A DNA stretch of 64,000 bases from a bacterium (GCA_030629005.1 DAOVPV010000003.1:110029-174028); one strand, 5' to 3'. Shown: positions 16,528-24,798, counted from the stretch's first letter. The notes: generated from the letters alone by a model not told the origin. Numbers and translations are program-made.

Positions 16528-18763
16528 CGCTAGCTGTATGTCGATTTAAAAACTTCATGCCTGCATTTAAAAGCTCATCACTAAAGCCATCTTCTTGTGC
16601 TAATTCAAAAGATATATTTTGCCTATTAATACCAGGCTTAATTTTATAACTCCAAGCCAACTTTCCTTCAGAATTCACTTTTGCTTCTTCAACTCTAAAA
16701 TTAGCAACAGAACCATTTGTATCAACCTCAAGCTCAACTAGATTTTCAAAGTGTGTTGCGGCTGCAAAAAGAGTATTTTTTAAAGAATTATTAATATAAT
16801 TTAACGTTCCATAAAATAGTGCTGCGCCGTAAGAAGCTCCTGTTGAATTAAACAGTTCATCAGAAATAAGTAACGCTTTTTGACCTGCGTCAAGCGAGGC
16901 CAACGTTTTTGTAACAGTCTTTACACGATTTTTATCGGCTTGATATAAAGACTCTTTGCCAACTGTATCTGTAATATCAATAGTAGTAAACACTTTACTA
17001 AATGGTGTAAGAGTTATATCAGCATTAGCAACAGTAAGCGTTTGAGCGAGTAACACCGAATAAGCAATAGCTTTAAGCGCTGTAGATTTACCACCTGCGT
17101 TTGGTCCTGTAATAAGAACATTGCGATGCTCAGAACTTGTACCCAGCTCAAGCGAATTTGTAATAACAGTATCTGGATCTAAAAACGGATTCCAAAAATT
17201 ATTCATAACCAAATGCGGCGTCTTTTGTTCTTTATAATTTACAAAGTGATAACAAGCATTAGAATGCCCTGCTTGTTTTTTATACAATATCGCAGCACTC
17301 ATAAGCGCATCTAATTTACCATTTTCTAGATATGGCTGAACAACTTTATATTTAAGGTTTTGAACCAATTTCAACACTGCCATCATTTTGCCCTTAAAAG
17401 TCATCCATGTTGCTTGTTTTTTAAAGTTTTTATCTCCTAAAAGTACCAATAATTTTCTAAAATCGCCATTTGCTTGTTCAGCTTCTTTTTCAAAATTTTT
17501 AAATGGAACAAGCTGACTTAATTTAGAATCTTGCTCAACTATTTGTTGTAATTCTTTTAATGCAGTTGTCATTTGCGCCAATTTACCAATAGCACTATGA
17601 AGCATATTTTCCGATTTTGTTTCATACTTTAAAGAAGAATAAGTCTGTGTTACAACAAAATAAGTTAAGGCCGCGAGAGCAGCACTAGAAATCCCCGCTT
17701 TAACAGCAAGGTCAAAATCATTTTCTTGAATTCCATCATAAGCCACAGCACCAAAAAGCCCTGATAAACCTATACAAATTGCTGGCGTAACAGTCATCTG
17801 ATAAAAATATTTTTCAAATCTTGAAAACTCTAAAAGCCCAGATCTTTTATTAAGCTTACCGCAAACATATGCATTAAATTTTTTCATTGGAGGTAAGAAA
17901 TCAACCAAAGGTATCATGCTACCAAACGGAATATATCTTATTAATACAGACAATGGCAAATCAAAAATACTTTTAAAATAAAATCTGTCTGTAATTTTTG
18001 ATACTAATTTATAATGCATTTCATTTAATATTAGAAAAAGAGTTTGTTCTGCATTTTTTATAATCGATAATTTTTCTTGAATAAATTTATAAAGCTCTTC
18101 ATCATTAATAAGTCTTTTTATCCCATTTTGACGAGCCAAAAGAGATTCAATATCAACTAATGGATTATATAACATATCAAGCAAAGCAGCTCTACCTGCA
18201 ACCGTTTGAGTATTATTTATTATATTAAAAAAACTTTCTCCAAGATTATCTTCTTTTCCACAAAATAAATTCAAATCTTTGTAGGTCGTATCATCAAAAA
18301 TCGCAGTTAATTCATCATGTAAATTTATTGTTTCATTTTTTTCATTCGCAAAATACATAAAAGTTTGGTTTATATAATCTGTCGAATCAGGAGTTAAAGC
18401 CTTTTCTAAATCTCTAGTCCCTTGCGACATTATCGTTTCCATCCGCTCTGAAAAACTCTCTTCTTTTTTACTTTCATCGGACAAATTAACACGAGTTAAC
18501 TTTTGAAATTTTTCAACTGTTTCAACTAAAGACGGCAAATAAAGAGCGGCAACCTTATCCCATGAGTTTAAATCACGCTCTTCTTGCTCAACATCTTGAT
18601 TTTCTAATTCTGAAATATCTGATTTTTCAGTTGTAGACTGCGTAGCTATAGAAAAAATATCATCTTGAACGTTTACATCCGCGGTTAACACTTGCTCTTG
18701 CGCATTACAAAATGATAGAAACATTGAAAAAAACAAAAATGAAAATAATTTTCTAAGAACCAT
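16520..18763 (-). CDS. MutS-like ATPase with signal peptide and membrane segments
   Basis: A 747-residue protein. The N-terminus MVLRKLFSFLFFSMFLSFCN looks like a cleavable signal ending at NA-QE. A MutS-type core/clamp region spans about 100-560, interrupted near 330-400 by two hydrophobic segments (AICIGLSGLFGAVAY; GISSAALAALTYFVV). A C-terminal MutS ATPase domain follows with Walker A GPNAGGKST near 553, an ST.....D-type switch (DITDTVGKESLYQAD), Walker B LLISDELFNST and ATHF. It lacks the DNA-reading mismatch domain I. Membrane MutS-family proteins exist in other bacteria, but an added signal peptide is unusual and would put the ATPase outside the cytoplasm. Function unknown. Confidence 0.8.
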   Translation of the reverse strand: MVLRKLFSFLFFSMFLSFCNAQEQVLTADVNVQDDIFSIATQSTTEKSDISELENQDVEQEERDLNSWDKVAALYLPSLVETVEKFQKLTRVNLSDESKKEESFSERMETIMSQGTRDLEKALTPDSTDYINQTFMYFANEKNETINLHDELTAIFDDTTYKDLNLFCGKEDNLGESFFNIINNTQTVAGRAALLDMLYNPLVDIESLLARQNGIKRLINDEELYKFIQEKLSIIKNAEQTLFLILNEMHYKLVSKITDRFYFKSIFDLPLSVLIRYIPFGSMIPLVDFLPPMKKFNAYVCGKLNKRSGLLEFSRFEKYFYQMTVTPAICIGLSGLFGAVAYDGIQENDFDLAVKAGISSAALAALTYFVVTQTYSSLKYETKSENMLHSAIGKLAQMTTALKELQQIVEQDSKLSQLVPFKNFEKEAEQANGDFRKLLVLLGDKNFKKQATWMTFKGKMMAVLKLVQNLKYKVVQPYLENGKLDALMSAAILYKKQAGHSNACYHFVNYKEQKTPHLVMNNFWNPFLDPDTVITNSLELGTSSEHRNVLITGPNAGGKSTALKAIAYSVLLAQTLTVANADITLTPFSKVFTTIDITDTVGKESLYQADKNRVKTVTKTLASLDAGQKALLISDELFNSTGASYGAALFYGTLNYINNSLKNTLFAAATHFENLVELEVDTNGSVANFRVEEAKVNSEGKLAWSYKIKPGINRQNISFELAQEDGFSDELLNAGMKFLNRHTASVN

Positions 18764-18896
18764 ATCAAGCCCACCCCGAATAAACCGTTATTATTCTAAA
18801 AACATCACAAACAAAGTTAGAATGGAATACTAGCATTTTGAATAAATAAAGCAAAGGGGGAAAGGATATTCTAATTGCATTAATAAAAACTCAAGT

Positions 18897-18915
18897 TGCC
18901 ATCTTAATCATGGCA
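18897..18915 (-). terminator. Weak candidate terminator
   Basis: TGCCAT and ATGGCA arms (18897-18902 and 18910-18915), followed on the minus strand by ACTTGAGTTTTTATT. It lies downstream of the BadF-type kinase gene. The stem is short. Confidence 0.35.
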
Positions 18916-18960
18916 TTTAAAAAGGCTTATGAATGCATATAAAATTAGGTATTAATAAAA

Positions 18961-20034
18961 TTATTTAACAAGAACTTGTTGAACCAATAACACAGCCGGG
19001 TTATCACTAGATTTATTAAAAACAGACCAGTTGTTTTTGTTAATTTCTGCCTTTTGTAAAATTTGTTTTATTAATAAATCAGCATTCTTACTTTTAAATA
19101 TCCCACCAAAAAAATAAATGGTGCTATTTTTATAACTTCCAAGCCTAATCATAGAAACGAGAAGTTTGCTTAACTCATTTAAAGCATTATCTACAATTTC
19201 TAAAGCAACCTCATCTTTCTTTTCTGCCAAATCAAAAACAATAGGGGTAATTGCAGCGATTTGGCAATTATTTATTTCCCCGTTATAAAAAGGAATAACC
19301 ATTGTTTTTAAATCACTAGTTTTAAAAAAATCTCGCAATAAAAATTTTAACTTAGTAGGCCTCCCCCATCCAAATTCATCTTCCAAGGCAAACTTTAATG
19401 CCTGATGTCCAATATAATAACCACTTCCTTCATCACCAAGCAATCGACCTAAACCTCCAACACGAATAGTATCAGCCCCTTTTTTGCCTAAACAAACAGA
19501 TCCTGTTCCCGCAATTAAAATTATACCGTCACCACAAATAGGCTCCAGAGACATAACAGAGTCACTTGTAACTATAATTTTATTCTCCGTAAAACCATAT
19601 TCTTTGAATAAATTAAAAATCTTATCTCTAACCTCATGAATATCTGCACCCGAAAAACCTGCAATTACTGTACACTGTTTTACAAGTGTCAATAAATCAA
19701 TCTGGTCTTTTTTTGTTTTTACACCTGCAAACAAAGTATCTAAAGCCTGCTTAATTCCACTTAGTCCAACAACATTTATATTTGAGCCGCCAGATCTTAC
19801 AGAATAGGTACTTTTACCACAATGTTCTAATTCAACCAAATAGCCATTACTATCCAAAACTTGCAACTCTGTCTTAGAGCCTCCGCCATCTATACAAAGG
19901 ACGTAATTTGAATCATCTAAAGCAGTTAAAACAGATTCTTGAAAATCGGAAGAAACATTTAATGTTGCTAATTTAGAAAACAAAACGCTATTTATAAAAA
20001 ATAAACAAAAAAAACTTGCCCTAAATATACTCAT
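18961..20034 (-). CDS. BadF/BadG-type N-acetylglucosamine kinase-like protein with signal peptide
   Basis: An ASKHA-fold sugar kinase of 357 residues: phosphate-1 motif CIDGGGSKTEL near 47-57, GFSGAD near 130, phosphate-2 LIAGTGSVCLG near 176, and GGLGRLLGDEGSGYYIG near 193-209, all typical of GlcNAc kinases and related ATPases. Unusually, the catalytic domain is preceded by about 45 residues: a signal-like segment (SIFRASFFCLFFINSVLF) and a linker whose codons contain an exact copy of the dispersed 19-bp motif. If exported, it would need ATP outside the cytoplasm, for example in a host cell. An uncleaved anchor is the alternative. Confidence 0.8.
   Translation of the reverse strand: MSIFRASFFCLFFINSVLFSKLATLNVSSDFQESVLTALDDSNYVLCIDGGGSKTELQVLDSNGYLVELEHCGKSTYSVRSGGSNINVVGLSGIKQALDTLFAGVKTKKDQIDLLTLVKQCTVIAGFSGADIHEVRDKIFNLFKEYGFTENKIIVTSDSVMSLEPICGDGIILIAGTGSVCLGKKGADTIRVGGLGRLLGDEGSGYYIGHQALKFALEDEFGWGRPTKLKFLLRDFFKTSDLKTMVIPFYNGEINNCQIAAITPIVFDLAEKKDEVALEIVDNALNELSKLLVSMIRLGSYKNSTIYFFGGIFKSKNADLLIKQILQKAEINKNNWSVFNKSSDNPAVLLVQQVLVK
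19948..19966 (+). repeat. Exact copy of the 19-bp dispersed motif, inside a gene
   Basis: GGAAGAAACATTTAATGTT, lying antisense within the minus-strand kinase gene, where it encodes LNVSS in the linker after the signal segment. Confidence 0.85.
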
Positions 20035-20263
20035 AACCCTCTCCCCATATTATAAGTAATTCTAAATACAAGTTTATTTTAACAATTTTACTTTAAATAG
20101 GTGAACCAAATTATATTTGGCAAATATAACACTGTATATCTTAAAAACTATAATATTTTTTCTAAAAATATTTTTTTAGAAAAAGCTCCATTGGTTTTTT
20201 GTTTTTTTAATCTCACTTCTTCCAAATGGCGAGGTATCATTCAAAAGCTTGAATTTTTTTAAC

Positions 20264-20458
20264 TACTAGACCCTGAAACAAGTTCAGGGTGACACGCGCA
20301 GGATGCTGACATTGCCTACATGCCGACCTGTACGCCATAGCCTAATCTTGCTACCTTTTTGTGGACACTTAGAATTCGTAGTAAACTAAAGATATAACAG
20401 AAAGGTTACAAGATCAGGGCGTAGACTGTGTCATCCTGAACTTGTTTCAGGATCTAGA
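20264..20458. repeat. Inverted pair of hairpin repeats (MITE-like)
   Basis: Two copies of a roughly 28-bp hairpin repeat in opposite orientation: 20265-20293 (stem ACCCTGAA/TTCAGGGT) and 20429-20458 (stem ATCCTGAA/TTCAGGAT). Their outer ends match as inverted repeats over about 30 bases with very few mismatches. The interior has higher G+C than the surroundings and no gene. The arrangement looks like a small non-autonomous element or two REP-type copies. The same family recurs at 21342, 21427 and 47971. The rest of the gap 20035-20553 holds another CTACG-type patch near 20485-20520 and no gene. Confidence 0.7.
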
Positions 20459-20553
20459 CCTCAATCACTCTACTACGCATACAGACTTCGCCAAGGCTAC
20501 GTCGCACATGGCAAGCTGCGGGGAATTAAACCCTTTTAATTAATCTATATTTT

Positions 20554-21246
20554 TTAATTATTTTGCAATACTGTAGGAGCTTTTCCTAAAACGTCTTGTT
20601 CATATCCGCCATTTAACAACCAATCTTTTCCTCTCCAGCGTTTTATAAACACTCTCTTTTTAGGATAAAGTTTTTTTACATGCTGATATTTAAAAAAAGA
20701 TAATTGTTTTAAAGCGGCTTTAGCCGGTTTGTTCATTTTTTCTAAAACATAAAGAGCCGCAGCTTCACCAGTTCTATCCCTACCACTTCTACAGTGTATA
20801 TAAATAGGACGAGGCGCATTGTCATAAATATCAAGTAATTTTATTAGATTTTCTTTACTTGGAAATTGTTTGGCACTCATTGGAATATTATAAAAATTCA
20901 CCCCCGTTTCTTTAGCAACCGCCTGCTCATTTTGCCACCACGCCTGATCAGGATTCTCTCCTCGTAAATTAACAATAGTTTTTATATTATTATCTCTAAT
21001 AACTTTTCTTAATTTTCTAGGACGAAGCTGAGCTGAACGATATAAATTTTCATGTTCAACAACATCAAAATTTTCTTTTATATCGGCAATGTCATTAGCA
21101 ATAGACAAACCTGGAACAACTGCACGTGCAACTATATCTACAACGCGAGCCTTGCGACTTCTATGTTTCCTCTTATTCTTTGGCAAACCAATAAGCGCCA
21201 AAGGAAAAAAAATGTATGCAAATTTCTTTTTTTGAAAATTTAACAT
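20554..21246 (-). CDS. Protein tyrosine/dual-specificity phosphatase
   Basis: A 230-residue protein with the Cys-based phosphatase loop HCRSGRDRTGEAA near residues 148-160 (CX5R with the catalytic Cys and Arg) and an upstream general-acid loop region (LRGENPDQAWW). The pattern resembles the dual-specificity/Siw14-like group. The N-terminus (MLNFQKKKFAYIFFPLALIG then a run of Lys/Arg) could be an anchor or a poor signal peptide. The start at ATG 21244-21246 is preferred over 21261 because GGGGGTG precedes it at proper spacing. It stands alone between repeat-rich gaps. The targets may be host or bacterial phosphoproteins or phosphoinositides; sequence alone does not decide. Confidence 0.82.
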   Translation of the reverse strand: MLNFQKKKFAYIFFPLALIGLPKNKRKHRSRKARVVDIVARAVVPGLSIANDIADIKENFDVVEHENLYRSAQLRPRKLRKVIRDNNIKTIVNLRGENPDQAWWQNEQAVAKETGVNFYNIPMSAKQFPSKENLIKLLDIYDNAPRPIYIHCRSGRDRTGEAAALYVLEKMNKPAKAALKQLSFFKYQHVKKLYPKKRVFIKRWRGKDWLLNGGYEQDVLGKAPTVLQNN

Positions 21247-21341
21247 AAAACGCACCCCCATAATTTAAAAACGCTTAAATGAATGCTCTTCGCAGTAATC
21301 TAACGAAGTATCATTTAAAAACATCGTTGTACTTTTTATAA

Positions 21342-21455
21342 CTAGATCCTGAAATCCGCCTACGCCCTACGTGGCTACGTCGAGACAGGCAAGTTCAGCA
21401 TGACAAGGTTAATATTATCTCCATTTTGTCATCCTGAATTTATTTCAGGATCCAG
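21342..21455. repeat. Second hairpin-repeat pair, one copy interrupted
   Basis: The right copy, 21427-21455, is intact (ATCCTGAA...TTCAGGAT). The left copy, 21342-21406, is split after CTAGATCCTGAAA by about 35 bases of the CTACG-type repeat (CCTACGCCCTACGTGGCTAC is part of it) and resumes as CAAGTTCAGCATGACA. One repeat family appears to have landed in the loop of another. The rest of the 456-bp gap 21247-21702 shows no gene. Confidence 0.65.
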
Positions 21456-21702
21456 TCATAAAATTTTTCTTATAAAATATCATGCAGCAAACTGCAGTAA
21501 ATTAAACCCTAAAAATTAATGTTAACAAAAATAACAGCATCTATAAACCGCTAAAATAAAGGCTTTTCCTAACAACTTAACTCCATTAGACATTGCAAAT
21601 CCAAATGCTAGACTACAGACCTATTTAGAACCAAATATAAAGATTTGATAAAAAAAAATAAACAAACGGTTTTAGTCGCTCTACAATAATAAATTACAAA
21701 AA

Positions 21703-22284
21703 CTATTTATCTTTATTGATTTCTGTCATGGTGCATCCAGAAAGTACAGACTTATTCTGTGTAGCAATGGGATTACGTCTAGCACTAGCATGTTCATCAA
21801 CCATTTTTATTAATAGCCATCCACCAGACTTTAAACCTGTACGCAATAAAACATATTCCCCCTTTATTCTTTGGCCAAAAATGTTTATTTTTATTTTGCC
21901 ATCTTTATAACATTTTTTCATGCTATATTTTTTATCCATATTCTTATAGGTACCAATGTCCCAAACCATAACAGTTCCTGCACCATAATGACCTTTTGGA
22001 ATAACTCCCTCAAATGTTGCATAATTTAATGGATGATCATCTGTAGGCATAGCCAAACGTTTTACACTTGGATTTAGACTCGGGCCTTTAGGAATAGCCC
22101 ATGACTTTAATACACCATCTACTTCTATACGAAAATCATAGTGTAAATTTCTAGATTTATGTTTTTGAATAACAAATACCGGATGTTTTAATTTTTTACT
22201 CTGACTTTTACCGGTAGGCTCTTTAGATCCTTTTAAATTTCTTTTAGATTTATAAACTTTTAATTTATCTATTTTTTTCTTCAT
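21703..22284 (-). CDS. ligD: LigD-type 3'-phosphoesterase (PE) domain protein
   Basis: A 193-residue stand-alone version of the N-terminal end-trimming domain of bacterial LigD. The signatures are clear: FVIQKHKSRNLHYDFRIE near 34-51, then WAIPKGPS, DDHPLNYATFEG and IPKGHYGAGTV, which hold the His/Asp/Arg metal and phosphate ligands of the PE nuclease. In Mn2+-dependent fashion such domains remove 3'-phosphates and single ribonucleotides at DNA ends. A basic, Lys-rich leader of about 30 residues precedes the domain. It lies 21 bp downstream of the polymerase-domain gene on the same strand. Neither an ATP-dependent ligase domain nor Ku is encoded in the window. Confidence 0.92.
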   Translation of the reverse strand: MKKKIDKLKVYKSKRNLKGSKEPTGKSQSKKLKHPVFVIQKHKSRNLHYDFRIEVDGVLKSWAIPKGPSLNPSVKRLAMPTDDHPLNYATFEGVIPKGHYGAGTVMVWDIGTYKNMDKKYSMKKCYKDGKIKINIFGQRIKGEYVLLRTGLKSGGWLLIKMVDEHASARRNPIATQNKSVLSGCTMTEINKDK

Positions 22285-22305
22285 ATATCCCCCTATATTT
22301 TTTAA

Positions 22306-23184
22306 TTATAACTTAGGAATTTTTGAAATATTTTTGAAAAAATCACTCCACAATTTTTTGTTTCTATTCATATGATCAAATATATTATTAATATTATATT
22401 TATCCGGCTTTAATTTTGAATCTAAAACCTCTTTCCACGAAATTGGAGTCGCAACAGGTGCACCCTCTTTAGACCGAACAGCATAAGGAGCAATCGTCGT
22501 CTGCCCAAATGCGTTACGCAAAATATCTATATAAACACGCCGCCCCCGCTTCTCCTTTCGTGCTTCCAATGTAAAAAGAGTTCTATTCTCGTTAACCAAA
22601 GATCTAGCAACATCTCGCGCAAAAGTCCTTACATAATCAAATTTATATAAACGTTTTATTGGTACAACTACATGAATTCCACGAGAACCTGTAAGCATAG
22701 CGTACGGCTTTAAGTTAAACTCTTCTAATTTATTTTTTAATAAAATTGCAGCTTGCTGAACTTTAGAAAAATGTATCCCAGAAGGATCTAAATCAAAAAT
22801 CATTCTGTCCGGATAATTAATTTTATCAATTTTACTAAGCCATATGTGAGGTGAAATGCACGCCTGATTAGCAAGATAAACAAGTATTGCTGCATTATTT
22901 ATAATTACATAATTCACGTGCCCATCTTCTTTTTTTATTTTTTTAGTCTTTATCCATTTAGGAAAATAAGACCCGGCTTCTTTTTGAAAAAAACCTTCTT
23001 TATTTATTCCAGACGGAAAACGTACCATGCTAATCGGCCTATCTTTTGTATACGGAAGCATAAATTGAGCAACCTTTGCATAATAGTTTATTAAATCTCC
23101 CTTTGTAATCTTCGATTTTGGAAAAAGAATTTTGTCAAAATTGGTTATCTCTATTACGTAACGTCCAAGCTTAATTTTATTCAT
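22306..23184 (-). CDS. ligD: LigD-type polymerase (POL) domain protein
   Basis: About 292 residues corresponding to the archaeo-eukaryotic primase-like polymerase domain of LigD. Recognisable blocks: TNFDKILFPKSKITKGDLINYY at the start, PISMVRFPSGI, the catalytic DLDPSG (two metal-binding Asp) near residue 135, TGSRGIHVVVPI with the family His, and a late LEARKEKRGRRVYIDILRN. These proteins add nucleotides at broken ends in non-homologous end joining. The start at ATG 23182-23184 is chosen because the track from TTG lacks its own binding site. It forms an operon with the PE-domain gene just downstream. A plain primase role is an alternative. Confidence 0.92.
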   Translation of the reverse strand: MNKIKLGRYVIEITNFDKILFPKSKITKGDLINYYAKVAQFMLPYTKDRPISMVRFPSGINKEGFFQKEAGSYFPKWIKTKKIKKEDGHVNYVIINNAAILVYLANQACISPHIWLSKIDKINYPDRMIFDLDPSGIHFSKVQQAAILLKNKLEEFNLKPYAMLTGSRGIHVVVPIKRLYKFDYVRTFARDVARSLVNENRTLFTLEARKEKRGRRVYIDILRNAFGQTTIAPYAVRSKEGAPVATPISWKEVLDSKLKPDKYNINNIFDHMNRNKKLWSDFFKNISKIPKL

Positions 23185-23330
23185 AAAACTCACCAAAAAA
23201 TCGCCTTAATATAAAAAAACAACCAAAAACTTAATTTTCCAAGGATTCTGTTACAGAAATCTTGCCTTAAACTTTGACAAAATGATAAACTTTAAATCAA
23301 GATAAAAGTTAAATCTTTAAATAATTTATC

Positions 23331-23349
23331 GGAAGAAACATTTAATGTT
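23331..23349 (+). repeat. Exact copy of the 19-bp dispersed motif, in a 5' leader
   Basis: GGAAGAAACATTTAATGTT immediately before the GAGGAGG ribosome binding site of the small heat-shock protein gene. TTGACA at 23274-23279 may be the -35 box of this operon, but no good -10 lies at normal spacing. Confidence 0.85.
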
Positions 23350-23360
23350 GAGGAGGTAAT

Positions 23361-23672
23361 ATGGCAAATGATACTTTAATGGAACAAGACAAGTTTATAG
23401 TAGAAGAAAATCTTCCAGGCTATAAAAATGAAGATATAAAAATAGACATCAATAAAAGCACCCGAATGTTAGAAATTGTAGCTCAAAAATCATCAGAAAC
23501 CGAAGAAGAAAAATCAGAACAAAAAGGTGATATCAAAATTTACTTTTACGAAAAAAAAGCCGAATCTTTTTATAAGGCTCACGCAATACCAGAAGATTTC
23601 GACTTAGAAAATGTAAAAACAACACTTCACAAAGATGGTACATTAACAATAGAGTTCGTGAAGTATGAATAG
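23361..23672 (+). CDS. hsp20: Small heat-shock protein (Hsp20/alpha-crystallin family)
   Basis: A 103-residue protein reduced almost to the alpha-crystallin beta-sandwich: KFIVEENLPGYKNEDIKIDI at the start (family LPG-x-x-x-E-D-I-x-I), a charged loop (SSETEEEKSEQKGD), YFYEKKAESFYKAHAIPEDF and DGTLTIEF near the end. It acts as an ATP-independent holdase for unfolding proteins in the cytoplasm. The flexible N-terminal region and the C-terminal I-x-I anchor of most family members are very short or absent, so the oligomer may be small. Strong GAGGAGG site eight bases before ATG. Overlaps arfB by 8 bp, suggesting a stress-linked operon. Confidence 0.9.
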   Translation: MANDTLMEQDKFIVEENLPGYKNEDIKIDINKSTRMLEIVAQKSSETEEEKSEQKGDIKIYFYEKKAESFYKAHAIPEDFDLENVKTTLHKDGTLTIEFVKYE

Positions 23673-24093
23673 CAGTTTATCAGTAAAAAATGGAATTTCA
23701 ATTCCAGAGCATGAGCTTGAGTTTAAAACCAGCCGCTCAGGAGGTGCCGGAGGACAACATGTTAATAAAACAGAATCAAAAGTTACGGTTCGTTGGAATA
23801 TAAAAAATAGCACCGCTCTTAATGACAAACAAAGAGAGCGCATGCTTAAAAATTTAGAATCAAAATTAACACTAGATGGTGACTTAATTATAAGTAACAG
23901 CGAATCTAGAAGCCAAGTTCAAAACAAAGAAAAAGCTCTGTCGTTACTTGCACAAGAAGTTCGCAAGGCTCTATTTATTCCTAAAAAACGTATCAAAACA
24001 AGAACTCCGAAAAAAGCCATTGAAGCTCGATTAAAGTCTAAAAAACATCTTGGTGAAATAAAAAAAATGAGAAGTAAAAAAATAGACTATTAA
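23665..24093 (+). CDS. arfB: Peptidyl-tRNA hydrolase ArfB, ribosome rescue factor
   Basis: At 142 residues it matches the length and order of ArfB (YaeJ): a release-factor-type domain with SGGAGGQHVNKTESKV, GGQ at residues 29-31, followed by a linker and a basic C-terminal tail (KKRIKTRTPKKAIEARLKSK and onward) that in the family reads the empty mRNA channel. It frees stalled ribosomes by hydrolysing peptidyl-tRNA on non-stop complexes. No stop-codon recognition domain is present, which separates it from RF1/RF2. Translationally coupled to the Hsp20 gene, a reasonable pairing for proteotoxic stress. I see no tmRNA in this window. Confidence 0.93.
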   Translation: MNSSLSVKNGISIPEHELEFKTSRSGGAGGQHVNKTESKVTVRWNIKNSTALNDKQRERMLKNLESKLTLDGDLIISNSESRSQVQNKEKALSLLAQEVRKALFIPKKRIKTRTPKKAIEARLKSKKHLGEIKKMRSKKIDY

Positions 24094-24121
24094 AAAAAGC
24101 CCACATTTCTGCCATAAACTC

Positions 24122-24140
24122 AGAAAAAACATTTAATGTT
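24122..24140 (+). repeat. Copy of the 19-bp dispersed motif (2 mismatches), intergenic
   Basis: AGAAAAAACATTTAATGTT between the arfB stop and the end of the convergent PQ-loop gene. The 13-base core is exact. Confidence 0.75.
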
Positions 24141-24148
24141 GCTGTTTT

Positions 24149-24775
24149 TTAATAACTTTTATAAAGCTTAAACTGAAATAAAAAAACTAAATTTACTAAA
24201 AAACCCCTCAAACCGTTCATTAAAACAGGTGCAGGTAGATTTAAAATTAATCCTGCTATTGTTTCTAAAAAATAAGAAAAAAGTGATAGTAGAATAAAAA
24301 ACATACTAAAACCATGAACAGATTTAGCTCTATAAACTTTAAACATTTGTGGCACTTTTTTACACAAACCAATACCAACCGGAACCCATCCGATAATATT
24401 AACTAAACTAGCGCCTTGAAAATAAATTAAATAAAAAAGATAAACTAAAACTAGAACATTTATTGAATATAAACGCAATATTTTTTTATCCTTTTTTGTT
24501 TTATCCGAGTAATAAAAGCGCTGAAAAATAACAACCAAAAACAATAAAGCATAAATTGGATTAATTATCTTATAAATAACGGGAAGATCCTTTGAGAAAG
24601 CATAAATTAAATACGAAAACTGTCCATTTAATGATGCTAAAATAAAAAGATCACTCAACCCCTTTGTTGAACGGATTTTATAGTTCAAAATAATTTGCGG
24701 TAATAAACTCAAAATAAAAATTAAATTCGCCGCGGAAATAAATGTATTTGCTAACACTATTTTTGTTAAAAACAT
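24149..24775 (-). CDS. PQ-loop repeat membrane protein, about 7 TM
   Basis: A 208-residue integral membrane protein with two PQ-loop modules: SLLPQIILNYKIRSTKGLS near residues 23-41 and KKVPQMFKVYRAKSVHGFS near 138-156. About seven hydrophobic helices are visible. The two-module, seven-helix plan is that of SWEET/cystinosin/lysosomal amino-acid transporter-like proteins, commonest in eukaryotes; bacterial SemiSWEETs have one module in about 90 residues. A transported sugar or amino acid cannot be named. Likely in the inner membrane. The start ATG has no strong binding site (TACAG nearby). The upstream gene on the same strand is an exported M48 protease 23 bp away. Confidence 0.8.
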   Translation of the reverse strand: MFLTKIVLANTFISAANLIFILSLLPQIILNYKIRSTKGLSDLFILASLNGQFSYLIYAFSKDLPVIYKIINPIYALLFLVVIFQRFYYSDKTKKDKKILRLYSINVLVLVYLFYLIYFQGASLVNIIGWVPVGIGLCKKVPQMFKVYRAKSVHGFSMFFILLSLFSYFLETIAGLILNLPAPVLMNGLRGFLVNLVFLFQFKLYKSY

Positions 24776-24798
24776 ATCTGTATTTTTTTAATCTAAAT

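Noticed and set aside
21052..21243. Shadow frames antisense to known genes, here and across the window
   Set aside because: They overlap clearly functional genes, lack ribosome binding sites and have no protein-like features.
23274..23306. TTGACA with GATAAA as an Hsp20 promoter
   Set aside because: The spacer would be 21 bp, too long for a confident call, and no CIRCE or heat-shock sigma consensus was seen.
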